Origin: Bradyrhizobium sp. 186
GTDB taxonomy: Bacteria; Pseudomonadota; Alphaproteobacteria; Rhizobiales; Xanthobacteraceae
Length of the DNA stretch: 64,000 bases
Assembly: GCF_023101685.1 (NCBI RefSeq)
Contig: NZ_CP082164.1
Coordinates: 4,588,001 to 4,652,000 of the forward strand
Direction: 5' to 3'
The notes beneath the pieces are model-generated. The model did not search any database. It was not told the origin of the DNA and worked only from the letters and a program-made list of their open reading frames with translations. A program made the translations under genes and the position numbers. Position 1 is the stretch's first letter; every line of letters begins with the position of its first letter. Below, piece by piece: positions 9,758 to 19,089 of the stretch.

Positions 9758-10633
9758 ATGACCACTGTGGACGACCAAACCGTCGGAATGTCCTATTTGG
9801 AAAGCCTGCCGCGGAGATTTATCCGCGTCTATCTTCCGCTCGGCCTGATCATGATCTTCCTGCTGTTCCCGTTCTACTGGATGGCGGTTGCGACGTTCAA
9901 GCCGGACGCGGAGATGTACGATTACGAGAAGTACAACCCGTTCTGGATCGTGCATCCGACGCTCGAGCACATCAAGAAACTGTTCTTCGACACCGACTAT
10001 CCGCTCTGGATGTGGAACACCGTGATCGTGTCGGTGTCCTCGACCTTCATCTCGCTGTTCGCCAGCGTCTGCGCGGCCTATGCGATCGAGCGGCTGCGCT
10101 ACAAGGGCTCGCGCTATGTCGGCCTGGCGATCTTCCTCGGCTACCTGGTGCCGCCGTCGATCCTGTTCATTCCGCTCGCGGCGACGGTGTTCCAGCTCGG
10201 CCTGTTCGACGGCAATCTGGCGCTGATCCTGACCTATCCGACCTTCCTGATTCCGTTCTGCACCTGGCTGCTGATGGGCTATTTCCGCACCATTCCCTAT
10301 GAGCTCGAGGAGTGTGCGCTGATCGACGGGGCAACACGGCTCCAGATCCTCACCAAGATCACGCTGCCGCTGTCGCTTCCGGGGGTGATCTCGGCCGGCA
10401 TTTTCGCCTTCACGTTGTCGTGGAACGAGTTCATCTACGCGCTGACCTTCATCTCCTCGTCCGAGAACAAGACCATCCCCGTCGGCGCGATCACCGAGCT
10501 CGTCAACGGCGACGTCTATCATTGGGGCGCGCTGATGGCCGCAGCCCTGACCGGCTCGGTCCCCGTAGTTATCCTTTATTCCTTCTTCGTGGAGTACTAT
10601 GTGTCGGCAATGACCGGCGCCGTGAAGGAGTGA
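9758..10633 (+). CDS. ABC sugar importer permease, MalG/UgpE type
   Basis: 291 aa, about six membrane segments, with the EAA-type cytoplasmic loop ECALIDGATRLQILTKITLP and the C-terminal channel region expected of the second permease of CUT1 importers. GGGAGGGA lies just upstream of the ATG, inside the end of the preceding permease gene. It completes the importer encoded from 6314 on. Confidence 0.93.
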   Translation: MTTVDDQTVGMSYLESLPRRFIRVYLPLGLIMIFLLFPFYWMAVATFKPDAEMYDYEKYNPFWIVHPTLEHIKKLFFDTDYPLWMWNTVIVSVSSTFISLFASVCAAYAIERLRYKGSRYVGLAIFLGYLVPPSILFIPLAATVFQLGLFDGNLALILTYPTFLIPFCTWLLMGYFRTIPYELEECALIDGATRLQILTKITLPLSLPGVISAGIFAFTLSWNEFIYALTFISSSENKTIPVGAITELVNGDVYHWGALMAAALTGSVPVVILYSFFVEYYVSAMTGAVKE

Positions 10634-10712
10634 TCGCGGGGCCTGCCTTGAGAGCGCGCCAAGAGAACGTGCCAGTAGCGGCGCGTTCCGGCCAATAAGA
10701 AGGAGTAGGCTC

Positions 10713-11699
10713 TTGCACATTCTGGTTCTGGGCGCCGCCGGCATGGTCGGCCGCAAATTGTGTGAACGGCTGTTGCGCGACGGCCGGCTCGGCAAGAGCG
10801 ACATCACCAAGCTGACTATGCACGACGTGGTCGAGCCGAAGAAGCCCGAAAAGGCCGGTTTTGCCGTCGAAACAGTGTCGGGCGATTTCGCCGTGCCGGG
10901 CGCGGCTGAAAAGCTGATTGCCGGCCGCCCCGACGTGATCTTCCATCTCGCCGCGATCGTCTCGGGCGAGGCCGAGCTCGATTTCGACAAGGGCTACCGC
11001 ATCAACCTCGACGGTACGCGGATGCTGCTCGACGCCGTCAGGCTTGCGGGCGGCGGTTACAAGCCGCGCGTGGTCTTCACCTCCTCGATCGCGGTGTTCG
11101 GCGCGCCGTTCCCGGAGGCGATCGGTGACGAGTTCTTCCATACGCCGCTTTTGAGCTACGGCACCCAGAAGGCGATCGGCGAACTGCTGCTCGCCGATTA
11201 TTCGCGCCGCGGCTTCCTCGACGGCATCGGCATCCGCCTGCCGACCATCTGCATCCGGCCCGGCCTGCCCAATAAGGCGGCATCCGGCTTCTTCTCCAAC
11301 ATCCTGCGCGAGCCGCTCGCCGGCAAGGAAGTGATCCTTCCCGTGTCCGAAGATGTCCGGCACTGGCATGCGACGCCGCGCTCCGCCGTCGGCTTCCTGC
11401 TCCATGCCGGCACCATGGACCTTGCCACCGTCGGCCCGCGCCGCAACCTGACCATGCCGGGCCTGTCGGCCACGGTCGGCGAGCAGATCGCGGCGCTGAA
11501 GCGGGTCGCGGGCGAAAAGGTCGCCGCCCGCATCAAGCGGGAGCCGGATCCCTTCATCGTCGGCATCGTCGGCGGCTGGCCGCGCAATTTCAATCCAAAG
11601 CGGTCGCTCGAGCTCGGCTTCACCACCGCCGAGAAGACCTTTGACGACATCATCCGCATTCACATCGAAGACGAGCTCGGCGGCAATTTCGTCGCGTGA
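10713..11699 (+). CDS. NAD-dependent sugar-acid dehydrogenase, DenD-like (D-erythronate dehydrogenase family)
   Basis: 328 aa extended-SDR protein. It starts with TTG at 10713, supported by AGGAG eight bases upstream. GAAGMVGR (7-14) is the Rossmann motif; S124/S125, Y149 and K153 form the catalytic set. The stretches IFHLAAIVSGEAELDF and SSIAVFGAPFPEAI match D-erythronate dehydrogenase (DenD) as I remember that family; DenD oxidises D-erythronate to the 2-oxo acid. The partner genes of the known DenD pathway (OtnK kinase, OtnI isomerase, OtnC aldolase) are absent; instead a KDG kinase and KDPG aldolase follow, so the substrate here may be a different aldonate. Confidence 0.85.
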   Translation: MHILVLGAAGMVGRKLCERLLRDGRLGKSDITKLTMHDVVEPKKPEKAGFAVETVSGDFAVPGAAEKLIAGRPDVIFHLAAIVSGEAELDFDKGYRINLDGTRMLLDAVRLAGGGYKPRVVFTSSIAVFGAPFPEAIGDEFFHTPLLSYGTQKAIGELLLADYSRRGFLDGIGIRLPTICIRPGLPNKAASGFFSNILREPLAGKEVILPVSEDVRHWHATPRSAVGFLLHAGTMDLATVGPRRNLTMPGLSATVGEQIAALKRVAGEKVAARIKREPDPFIVGIVGGWPRNFNPKRSLELGFTTAEKTFDDIIRIHIEDELGGNFVA

Positions 11700-11719
11700 T
11701 CTGTGACTGAGCGGGTAAA

Positions 11720-12709
11720 GTGATGGCGAGCGTTGCTTGCATCGGCGAATGCATGGTCGAGCTCCGGCAGGCCCAAGGGGGACATTCTGCTGGCCAGTCC
11801 AGCGGGCAAGGGCAGGGTGGCGGCCTGTACTCGCGCGGCTTTGGCGGTGATACCCTCAACACGGCGGTCTATCTGGCGCGGCTCGAGGTCAAGGTCGATT
11901 ATCTCACCGCGCTCGGCGACGACGCCTTGAGCGATGAGATGATCGCGGCCTGGACGGCGGAGGGCGTCGGGACCCGTCGTGTCCTGCGCTTGCCGGGCAA
12001 GCTGCCCGGTCTCTACATGATCCAGCTGGATGCAAAGGGCGAGCGGCAGTTCTTCCACTGGCGCGACAGTGCTGCGGCGCGCCGGCTGATGGATCTGCCG
12101 GAGACGAACGAGCTGCTCAACTCGCTGATGAGCTACGACATCGTCTATCTCTCGGCGATCACGCTCTCGATCTACGACGCGGCCGGGCGTGAGCGCCTGT
12201 TCGCCGCGATCAAGCGCGCGCGCCTGCTCGGCACCCGCTTCGTGTTCGACACCAACTTTCGCGCACGCGGCTGGCCCGATCGCGACGTCGCCCGCGAGGT
12301 CTTTGCGGCGGCCTTCGCGGCTGCCGACATCGTGCTGACCTCGACCGAGGATTTGCACGCGCTCTATCCCGGCGAAAGCCACGACCAGCTGATGGCGCGC
12401 ATCCCGTCGCCGGAACTGGTGTTCCGGCTCGCCGAGCCGGTGAGCCTGCTGCGTTTCCCCGGCGGCACCAGCGAGGTCCGCGCCGAACCCCTGACCAGGC
12501 CCGTGGTCGATACCACCGCGGCCGGCGACAGTTTTGCCGCGGCTTATATCGCCGCCCGGCTCGCCGGGTCCGACCCCGTCGAGGCCGCACAGGCCGGGCA
12601 TCGCCTCGCCAGCCTCGTGATCTGCTATCCCGGCGCCATCATTCCGGGCTATGCCATGCCGCCGAAGAAGCGGCACCGGCCGGCGACCTCACGCCAGGCG
12701 ACCAAGTGA
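11720..12709 (+). CDS. kdgK: PfkB-family sugar kinase, 2-keto-3-deoxygluconate kinase type
   Basis: 329 aa ribokinase-fold enzyme. The C-terminal anion-hole motif DTTAAGDSFAAAYIA has the catalytic aspartate; the DTTAAGDS form is common in KDG kinases. The N-terminal region has the FGGDTLN substrate loop. It would phosphorylate a 2-keto-3-deoxy acid made by the dehydratase, and the aldolase gene begins 22 bp downstream. A basic tail (PPKKRHR) after the core is unusual but short. Gene symbol rests on family and context. Confidence 0.88.
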   Translation: MMASVACIGECMVELRQAQGGHSAGQSSGQGQGGGLYSRGFGGDTLNTAVYLARLEVKVDYLTALGDDALSDEMIAAWTAEGVGTRRVLRLPGKLPGLYMIQLDAKGERQFFHWRDSAAARRLMDLPETNELLNSLMSYDIVYLSAITLSIYDAAGRERLFAAIKRARLLGTRFVFDTNFRARGWPDRDVAREVFAAAFAAADIVLTSTEDLHALYPGESHDQLMARIPSPELVFRLAEPVSLLRFPGGTSEVRAEPLTRPVVDTTAAGDSFAAAYIAARLAGSDPVEAAQAGHRLASLVICYPGAIIPGYAMPPKKRHRPATSRQATK

Positions 12710-12731
12710 AACGAAAGCCAAGACCCACGAG

Positions 12732-13382
12732 ATGACCACGACTGCCCAACAGAACCAACTCGCCACGCTGTTCAGGGACGCGACCGTTATCCCCGTCCTC
12801 ACGATCGAGCGTATCCAGGATGCTGTGCCGCTGGCGCGTGCGCTGGTTGCCGGCGGCGTCCGCACGCTGGAGGTGACCCTGCGCACCCCTGTTGCGATCG
12901 AGGCGGCGAGGGCGATGATGGCCGAAGTACCCGAGGCGATCGTCGGCATCGGCACGATTCTCAATCCGGCCGACTTCACCCGTGTCGAGAAGCTCGGCGT
13001 CAAGTTCGGCATCAGCCCGGGCCTGACTCCCGACCTCTTGAAGGCCGCGGCCGACAGCGCGTTGCCGTTCGCGCCAGGCATTGCCACCGCCTCCGAGCTG
13101 ATGATGGCCCTGACGCACGGTTTCGACCTCGCAAAATTCTTCCCGGCCGAGCAGGCCGGCGGGATCAAGGGCCTGCGCGCGCTCGGCGGTCCCTTCCCGA
13201 ATGTCCGGTTCTGTCCCACCGGCGGGGTCGGCGAGGCCAATGCGGCGACCTGGCTCGCCGAGCCCAATGTGGTGGCGGTCGGCGGTTCATGGTTGTGTCC
13301 GACGGCGGAGATCAGGGCCGGGAACTGGGCCGGCATAACTGCCATCTGCCAGCGCACGCTGAAAGCCCTGAAAGCCACGTGA
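12732..13382 (+). CDS. eda: KDPG/KHG-type aldolase (2-keto-3-deoxy-6-phosphogluconate aldolase)
   Basis: 216 aa from the ATG at 12732; the longer reading frame from 12651 overlaps the kinase and is not needed. The class-I aldolase residues fit the E. coli enzyme with an offset of two: E47, R51 and Schiff-base K135 in AKFFPAEQ. The phosphate-binding CPTGGV follows. It cleaves KDPG-like acids to pyruvate and glyceraldehyde 3-phosphate (or a homologue), closing the pathway that starts with the importer. The ribosome site is weak (GAG 1 bp before the ATG). The 2-bp-offset paralogue DgoA (galactonate branch) cannot be excluded. Confidence 0.92.
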   Translation: MTTTAQQNQLATLFRDATVIPVLTIERIQDAVPLARALVAGGVRTLEVTLRTPVAIEAARAMMAEVPEAIVGIGTILNPADFTRVEKLGVKFGISPGLTPDLLKAAADSALPFAPGIATASELMMALTHGFDLAKFFPAEQAGGIKGLRALGGPFPNVRFCPTGGVGEANAATWLAEPNVVAVGGSWLCPTAEIRAGNWAGITAICQRTLKALKAT

Positions 13383-13409
13383 AGTCTTGCCATCCTTGGG
13401 CTAAGACTT
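13382..13409. other. Inverted repeat after the aldolase gene, possible weak terminator or operator
   Basis: AAGTCTT and AAGACTT arms (13382-13388, 13403-13409) flank a 14-bp spacer. The first arm overlaps the aldolase stop codon. No U-run follows, so termination is uncertain. Confidence 0.3.
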
Positions 13410-13440
13410 AGGTCAGTAAGAGACCCTAGGGAGAATAACC

Positions 13441-14610
13441 ATGACCGCCAGCATCGTCGGATGGGCGCATACGCCGTTCGGCAAGTTCGACACCGAAACC
13501 GTCGAAAGCCTCGTCACGCGCGTCGCCAACGAGGCGATGGCGGACGCCGGTATTTCGGCTGGCGACGTCGACGAGATCGTGCTCGGCCATTTCAACGCCG
13601 GCTTCTCGCCGCAGGATTTTACCGCCTCGCTGGTGCTCCAGGCCGACCCAAAACTGCGCTTCAAGCCGACGACCCGTGTCGAGAACGCCTGCGCGACCGG
13701 CTCGGCCGCCGTGCATCAGGGGGTTCGCGCGATCGCCGCGGGGGCGGCCAAGATCGTCCTGGTCGTCGGCGTCGAGCAGATGACGCGCACGCCGAGCGCC
13801 GAGATCGGCAAGAACCTGTTGAAGGCGTCGTATCTGCCGGAGGACGGCGACACCGTCGGCGGCTTCGCCGGCGTGTTCGGCAAGATCGCCAGCTCCTATT
13901 TCCAGAAATACGGCGACCAGTCCGATGCGCTGGCGCTGATCGCCGCCAAGAACCACAAGAACGGCGTCGCCAATCCCTTCGCCCAGATGCGCAAGGATTT
14001 CGGCTTCGAGTTCTGCCGCGCCGAGAGCGAGAAGAACCCCTACGTCGCCGGTCCCCTGAAGCGCACCGACTGCTCGCTGGTCTCCGACGGCGCAGCTGCC
14101 TTGGTGCTGGCCGACGCCGAGACCGCCAAGGGCATGAGCAAGTCGATCGGCTTCCGTGCCACCGCGCACGCGCAGGACTTCCTGCCGATGTCCAAGCGCG
14201 ACATCCTCCAGTTCGAGGGCTGCACGGTTGCCTGGCAGCGCGCGCTGGAGAAGGCCGGCGTTGCGCTCACCGATCTCTCCTTCGTCGAGACCCATGACTG
14301 CTTCACGGTCGCCGAGCTGATCGAGTATGAGGCGATGGGCCTGACGCCGAAGGGGCAAGGCGCCCGGGCCATCAAGGAAGGCTGGACGCTGAAGGACGGC
14401 AAGCTGCCGGTCAATCCGTCCGGCGGATTGAAGGCCAAGGGCCACCCGATCGGCGCCACCGGCGTCTCCATGCATGTGATGACCGCGATGCAGCTCGCCG
14501 GCCAAGCGCCCGAAGGCATGCAGATCAAGAACGCCAAGCTCGGCGGCATCTTCAACATGGGCGGTGCCGCGGTCGCCAACTACGTCTCCGTGCTGGAGCC
14601 GCTGAAGTAA
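13441..14610 (+). CDS. Thiolase-family protein (acetyl-CoA acetyltransferase / SCP-x-like)
   Basis: 389 aa. The nucleophile loop is VENACATGSAA with C84; the second active-site loop GHPIGATG is near the C-terminus, and HD in ETHDCF replaces the NEAF of classical degradative thiolases. This HDCF form is characteristic of the SCP-x/unclassified thiolase branch acting on long-chain, branched or sterol side-chain acyl-CoA. AGGGAGAA precedes the ATG. It begins a run of CoA-related genes (CoA-transferase, second thiolase, Zn-ribbon/OB protein) that may form one catabolic set. Confidence 0.9.
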   Translation: MTASIVGWAHTPFGKFDTETVESLVTRVANEAMADAGISAGDVDEIVLGHFNAGFSPQDFTASLVLQADPKLRFKPTTRVENACATGSAAVHQGVRAIAAGAAKIVLVVGVEQMTRTPSAEIGKNLLKASYLPEDGDTVGGFAGVFGKIASSYFQKYGDQSDALALIAAKNHKNGVANPFAQMRKDFGFEFCRAESEKNPYVAGPLKRTDCSLVSDGAAALVLADAETAKGMSKSIGFRATAHAQDFLPMSKRDILQFEGCTVAWQRALEKAGVALTDLSFVETHDCFTVAELIEYEAMGLTPKGQGARAIKEGWTLKDGKLPVNPSGGLKAKGHPIGATGVSMHVMTAMQLAGQAPEGMQIKNAKLGGIFNMGGAAVANYVSVLEPLK

Positions 14611-14616
14611 GTTTTT

Positions 14617-14704
14617 GTAGGGTGGGCAAAGGCGCCGTTGCGCCGTGCCCACCACTTTATTTGTGCTATGTCATGGTGGGCATGCTTCGTTTTGCCCACC
14701 CTAC
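14617..14704. repeat. Dispersed palindromic repeat, family B (copy 1)
   Basis: Ends GTAGGGTGGGCAAAG and its inverse CTTTGCCCACCCTAC-like arm (here TTTTGCCCACCCTAC). A second, better-conserved copy lies at 41073-41176. The inner arms carry GTGCCCACCA and TGGTGGGCA. Confidence 0.85.
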
Positions 14705-14734
14705 TGCTCCTGATTGATTTGCAAGGAATGCGTC

Positions 14735-14935
14735 ATGAGCAATGAATCTTCATTATCGATAGACGAACTCAACGATCGCATCGCGATCCTCGAGGACAAT
14801 ATCAGGCAGCTGATCGAGCAGGCCGCCGCCGCCTCGGGCGAGCAGAACGAGGCGCGCGTCGCCGACCGCATCAACCAGCAGAACGACGAGCTCGACCGAC
14901 TGCTGAAGATCCGCGAATCCCGCCAGAAGAAATAG
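14735..14935 (+). CDS. Small conserved coiled-coil protein of unknown function
   Basis: 66 aa from the ATG at 14735, with AAGGA ten bases upstream; a 7-codon extension upstream has no ribosome site. The protein is highly charged and almost entirely helical in appearance (DELNDRIAILEDNIRQLIEQ at the N-terminal half, then a DELDRLLKIRE heptad-like segment), with no cysteine or membrane segment. It resembles short SlyX-like or hypothetical rhizobial coiled-coil proteins. Position between a thiolase and a CoA-transferase gives no clear functional hint. Confidence 0.7.
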   Translation: MSNESSLSIDELNDRIAILEDNIRQLIEQAAAASGEQNEARVADRINQQNDELDRLLKIRESRQKK

Positions 14936-15060
14936 CTCGCGATATCGCCGCGCGGCGCATGCGGCCATACCCCGGCCGCACTTGCGTGCGCGGCGCCGCT
15001 GCCGTTAGCTGGACCGAAATCGCGGGCCGCGCCTTGAGCCCGCGCAATCGGGAGTGAACG

Positions 15061-16260
15061 ATGGGGCCGCTGAAGGGCATCAAGGTCATCGACATGACGA
15101 CCGTGCTGATGGGGCCCTATGCCACCCAGATGCTCGGCGACTACGGCGCCGACGTGATCAAGGTGGAGTCGATCGAGGGTGACGTCACCCGGCTGATCGG
15201 TCCGATGCGCCACTCCGGCATGGGCCCGGTGTTCCTCAACACCAACCGCAGCAAGCGCTCGATCTGCCTCGATCTGAAGAAAGCCGCAGGCCGCGAGGCC
15301 GTGCTGCGGCTGATCGAGGGAGCCGACGTGCTGGTCTACAACGTCCGTCCGCAGGCGATGGCGCGGCTTCAGCTCGGCTATGACGTCGTCTCCGCGATCA
15401 ATCCGCGCCTCGTCTATGCCGGCGTGTTCGGCTTCGGCCAGGACGGGCCCTATGCGGCAAAACCCGCCTATGACGATCTGATCCAGGGCGCGACCGCGCT
15501 GCCGGCCCTGATGGCGCAGACCGGCGACGGCGTGCCGCGCTATGTGCCGAACGCGCTGGTCGACCGCATTGTGGGCCTCACCGCCGTCGGCGCGATCTGC
15601 GCCAGCCTCGTACATCGCGATCGCACCGGACGCGGCCAGCGCGTCGACGTCCCGATGTTCGAGACCATGGCGGGCTTCGTCATGGGCGATCACATGGGCG
15701 GGCTCACCTTCGAGCCGCCGCTCGACAAGGGCGGTTACGCCCGCCATCTCTCGCGCGACCGCAGGCCGTACAAGACATCGGACGGCTATCTCAGTGTCAT
15801 CGTCTACAACGACAAGCAGTGGCATAGTTTCTTCGAGGCGACCGGCCGCGACGATCTGCGCGCCGATGCGAAGTTTGCTACCTTCGCGGGCCGCGCCGCC
15901 AACATCGATGTCGTCTATGCCGAGCTCGCGCGCATCTTCGAGACCCGAACGACGGCTGAATGGATCGAGCTGCTGACCAAGGCCGACGTTCCGGTGATGC
16001 CGATGCACGACCTGCAAACCATCCTGCATGATGAGCATCTGGAGGCGACCGGCTTCTTCCCGGTCGTGAACCATCCGACCGAAGGCCCGATCCGCAGCAT
16101 GAAGGTGACGGCCACATGGTCGGACACCGAGGCCGAGCCGGTGCGGCTGGCGCCGGGGCTCAACGAGCATGGCGCGGAGATTCTGCACGAGATCGGCTAC
16201 TCCCAGGATGAGATTGCCGCCATGGTCCACGATGGCGTCACGCGTTCGCCGCCGGAATAG
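15061..16260 (+). CDS. CaiB/BaiF family III CoA-transferase
   Basis: 399 aa, normal length. The N-terminal GIKVIDMTTVLMGPYATQML and the GADVIKVE segment are typical of the family; D188 in ALVDRIVGLTAVG lies where the catalytic aspartate that forms the acyl anhydride is expected. The C-terminal RLAPGLNEHGAEIL is the usual family ending. CGGGAGTG precedes the ATG. It moves CoA from an acyl-CoA donor to a carboxylic acid, an activation step that would feed the thiolases on either side. Substrate unknown. Confidence 0.9.
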   Translation: MGPLKGIKVIDMTTVLMGPYATQMLGDYGADVIKVESIEGDVTRLIGPMRHSGMGPVFLNTNRSKRSICLDLKKAAGREAVLRLIEGADVLVYNVRPQAMARLQLGYDVVSAINPRLVYAGVFGFGQDGPYAAKPAYDDLIQGATALPALMAQTGDGVPRYVPNALVDRIVGLTAVGAICASLVHRDRTGRGQRVDVPMFETMAGFVMGDHMGGLTFEPPLDKGGYARHLSRDRRPYKTSDGYLSVIVYNDKQWHSFFEATGRDDLRADAKFATFAGRAANIDVVYAELARIFETRTTAEWIELLTKADVPVMPMHDLQTILHDEHLEATGFFPVVNHPTEGPIRSMKVTATWSDTEAEPVRLAPGLNEHGAEILHEIGYSQDEIAAMVHDGVTRSPPE

Positions 16261-16290
16261 GGAGAAGTGTTGGTGCAAACTCTCTCATCC

Positions 16291-16392
16291 GTCATTCCGG
16301 GGCGCGACAACGTCGCGAGCCCGGAATCCATACTCACGATGGTGGTTATGGATTCCGGGCTCGCGCCCCAAGCGGGCGCGCCCCGGAATGAC
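16291..16392. repeat. Dispersed palindromic repeat, family A (copy 2)
   Basis: Begins GTCATTCCGGGGCGCG and ends CGCCCCGGAATGAC: near-perfect outer arms, with inner arms CCGGAATCCATA and TATGGATTCCGG. It ends 17 bp before the start of the disrupted thiolase, so that gene's ribosome site lies right at its edge. Confidence 0.9.
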
Positions 16393-16616
16393 GACGGAGA
16401 GAGACTGCCATGAGCTTCATCACCGGCGTCGGCTTCACGCCCTTTGGCAAGCATGAAGGATCATCCTCGCTCGACCTGATGAGCAAGGCCGCCCAGCTCG
16501 CGCTCGACGATGCCGGGCTGAGACGCTCGGATATCGACGGCATCCTCTGCGGCTACTCCACCGTCTCGCCGCACATCATGCTGGCGACCGTGTTCGCCGA
16601 GCATTTTGGTATCCGT

Positions 16617-16625
16617 CCGGCTTAC
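16617..16625. repeat. Left 9-bp target-site repeat of the IS
   Basis: CCGGCTTAC directly before the left inverted repeat; the same 9-mer occurs twice in tandem after the right end (18155-18163 and 18164-18172). Nine-base duplications are usual for IS50-like elements. Confidence 0.85.
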
Positions 16626-18154
16626 CTTTCAATTACCCACATTTAGCCGAGTGGGCTGAGGGAGCGCATAAACTGTTGCATCGCAGGAATCGACCGTGAT
16701 TCCTTGTCTGGCACCGATTCGCGGGGGCGGTGCCAATGGACGGAGAAGCAGGCGCATGGTTTGATCGTGAGCTCGCGGGCTGCAGCCTTGCCGACGAGCG
16801 CCTGAACAAGCGGCTCCGCAAACTGGTGGCGCAGATCGGGAGCGCCATGGGAGAAAGCATTCCGCTGGTTTGCCAGGATTGGGCCAACACAAAGGCTGCC
16901 TATCGTTTTTTCTCCAACGACCGGGTCAGTGAGGCGGACATTCTGGCAGGCCACTTTCAATCGACGCGTGAGCGCACGATTGCCACAGGCGGTGCTGTTC
17001 TGGTGCTCCATGATACAACCGAGTTCAGCTATCGAAGGGAGGACTCAGACGCGATCGGGATCACCAAGAGCATAAACAGCGGCCGGGACAAGGCCGGCCG
17101 CCTGAGATCGCACACGGTTTGCGGCATCCTGATGCACTCGAGCCTGGCGGTAACGACCGAGGGGCTGCCGCTTGGACTGACGGCCGTCAAATTCTGGACC
17201 CGAAAGAAATTCAAGGGGACTGCCGCGCTTAAAAAGAAGATCAACCCGACGCGCGTTCCCATCGAGAAGAAGGAGAGCGTCCGATGGCTGGATAATGTCC
17301 GGCAATCCACAGAGCTGCTGCGCGATCCGGGACGATGCATCCATATCGGTGATCGCGAGAGCGACATCTATGAGCTGTTCTGCGCGGCTCGCGAAGCTGG
17401 AACGCATTTCGTGATCAGGACTTGCGTTAATCGCTTGGCTGGGGATGGGGATCACACGATCGCCGACGAAATGGACGAGGTCGCCGTCAAAGGACTGCAT
17501 CGCATCGACGTCAGAAACAACAACGGCGATCCCGATGAAGCCGTCCTTGAGATCAGATATCGCAAGATTCGCGTCCTGCCGCCAATTGGGAAGCAGAAGC
17601 GCTATCCTGCGCTGATCTTGACGGTGATCCATGCCGAAGAGCGCGTAACGCCGAAGAACAGAAAGAAGATCGAGTGGAAGCTGATTACAGATCTGCCTGT
17701 GGGCTCACGCGCCGACGCAATCGAGAAACTCGAATGGTATGCCTTAAGATGGAAAATCGAAGTCTTCCACAAGATCCTCAAATCGGGCTGCAAAGCTGAG
17801 GAATCGAAGCTCCGGACCGCCCAGCGTCTGACCAACCTGATCTCTGTCTTTTGCATCCTCAGTTGGCGGGTCTTCTGGATGACGATGCTCAATCGCGCAG
17901 CTCCAGGGGCGCTACCGACTCTTGCGTTGACCGCAACTGAAATCGCCCTGCTCGATCGACTCGTGAATGACAAACCGCAAGCTCGACGGAAAACCCTCTC
18001 ACATTACCTGGCCAAGATCGCCAGGCTCGGCGGCTATCTCGCCCGCGCCCACGATCCTCCGCCCGGCAACACGGTCATGTGGCGCGGGCTATCGCGCCTG
18101 ACCGACATCGCGCTGGGGGCCATAGTCGGTGCAGAAATTGTGGGTAATTGAAAG
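16626..18154 (+). mobile_element. Complete IS4-family (IS50/Tn5-like) insertion sequence, 1,529 bp
   Basis: Bounded by 16-bp perfect terminal inverted repeats CTTTCAATTACCCACA (16626-16641) and TGTGGGTAATTGAAAG (18139-18154), flanked by CCGGCTTAC direct repeats. It holds one intact transposase gene and about 95 bp of leader. It splits a thiolase gene. Intact ends, intact transposase and exact target repeats suggest a recent insertion and an element that may still move. Confidence 0.93.
16736..18151 (+). CDS. IS4-family DDE transposase (Tn5-like)
   Basis: 471 aa from the ATG at 16736; a GTG at 16730 in frame is possible, but GGGG lies 8 bases before the ATG. The DDE catalytic triad is visible: D93 in LHDTTEFSY, D206 in IGDRESDIYE and E342. 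The IS4 signature Y-x2-R-x3-E-x6-K is exact (Y335, R338, E342, K349). The N-terminal domain with ANTKAAYRFF resembles the Tn5 transposase DNA-binding region. It would cut and rejoin the element ends with 9-bp target duplication. The stop lies inside the right inverted repeat. Confidence 0.95.
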   Translation: MDGEAGAWFDRELAGCSLADERLNKRLRKLVAQIGSAMGESIPLVCQDWANTKAAYRFFSNDRVSEADILAGHFQSTRERTIATGGAVLVLHDTTEFSYRREDSDAIGITKSINSGRDKAGRLRSHTVCGILMHSSLAVTTEGLPLGLTAVKFWTRKKFKGTAALKKKINPTRVPIEKKESVRWLDNVRQSTELLRDPGRCIHIGDRESDIYELFCAAREAGTHFVIRTCVNRLAGDGDHTIADEMDEVAVKGLHRIDVRNNNGDPDEAVLEIRYRKIRVLPPIGKQKRYPALILTVIHAEERVTPKNRKKIEWKLITDLPVGSRADAIEKLEWYALRWKIEVFHKILKSGCKAEESKLRTAQRLTNLISVFCILSWRVFWMTMLNRAAPGALPTLALTATEIALLDRLVNDKPQARRKTLSHYLAKIARLGGYLARAHDPPPGNTVMWRGLSRLTDIALGAIVGAEIVGN

Positions 18155-19089
18155 CCGGCTTACCCGGCTTACGCCCACGCTGTCCAGGTAGGCGGTGCCA
18201 CGGGGCTCGCGATGAGCATGCTGGCGCATCACCTCGTCGTATCAGGCGTCGTGCGTAACGTGCTCGTCGTTGCCGGCGAGAATCGTCTCACCGGGCAAAG
18301 CCGCGACGCCTCGATCCAGGCATTGGCGCAGGTCGGCCATCCCGACTACGAGGTGCCGTTGGGGCCGACCATCCCCGCCTATTACGGCCTGGTCGCCACC
18401 CGCTACATACACGAATATGGCGTGACGGAAGAAGACCTCGCCGAATTCGCGGTGCTGATGCGCGCCCACGCCTGCACCCATCCCGGCGCACAATTCCACG
18501 AGCCGATCACGGTCGCCGACGTCATGGCATCGAAGCCGGTGGCGATGCCGCTCAAGCTGCTCGACTGCTGCCCGGTGTCAGACGGTGGCGCGGCTTTGGT
18601 CATCAGCCGCGAGCGGACGGGCGAGGCCGGCGTGCGCATTCGCGGTTGTGCTCAGGCGCACACCCATCAACACGTCACGGCCGCGCCAGCGCTCAGCGAA
18701 CTCGGCGCCGAGATTTCCATCGCGCGTGCCAAGGAAGCCACCGGCCTTGCGATCTCCGACGTACGCTATGCCGCCATCTACGACAGTTTCACCATCACGC
18801 TCGCCATGCTGCTGGAAGACCTCGGCCTCGCGGGTCGCGGCGAGGCGGCCGCGCGGGTGCGCGCCGGCCACTTCGGCCGCGACGGCGCGATGCCGCTCAA
18901 CACCCATGGCGGCTTGCTCAGCTATGGCCATTGCGGCGTCGGTGGCGCCATGGCGCATCTGGTCGAGGCGCATTTGCAGATGACGGGACGGGCGGCAAAT
19001 CGGCAGGTACGCGACGCCTCGATTGCGCTGCTGCATGGCGACGGCGGCGTGCTGTCGTCGCATGTCAGCATGTTTCTGGAGCAGGTGCG

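Noticed and set aside
16626..18154. Composite transposon or integrative element around the IS
   Set aside because: Only one IS copy is present, and no integrase, attachment site or cargo genes flank it.
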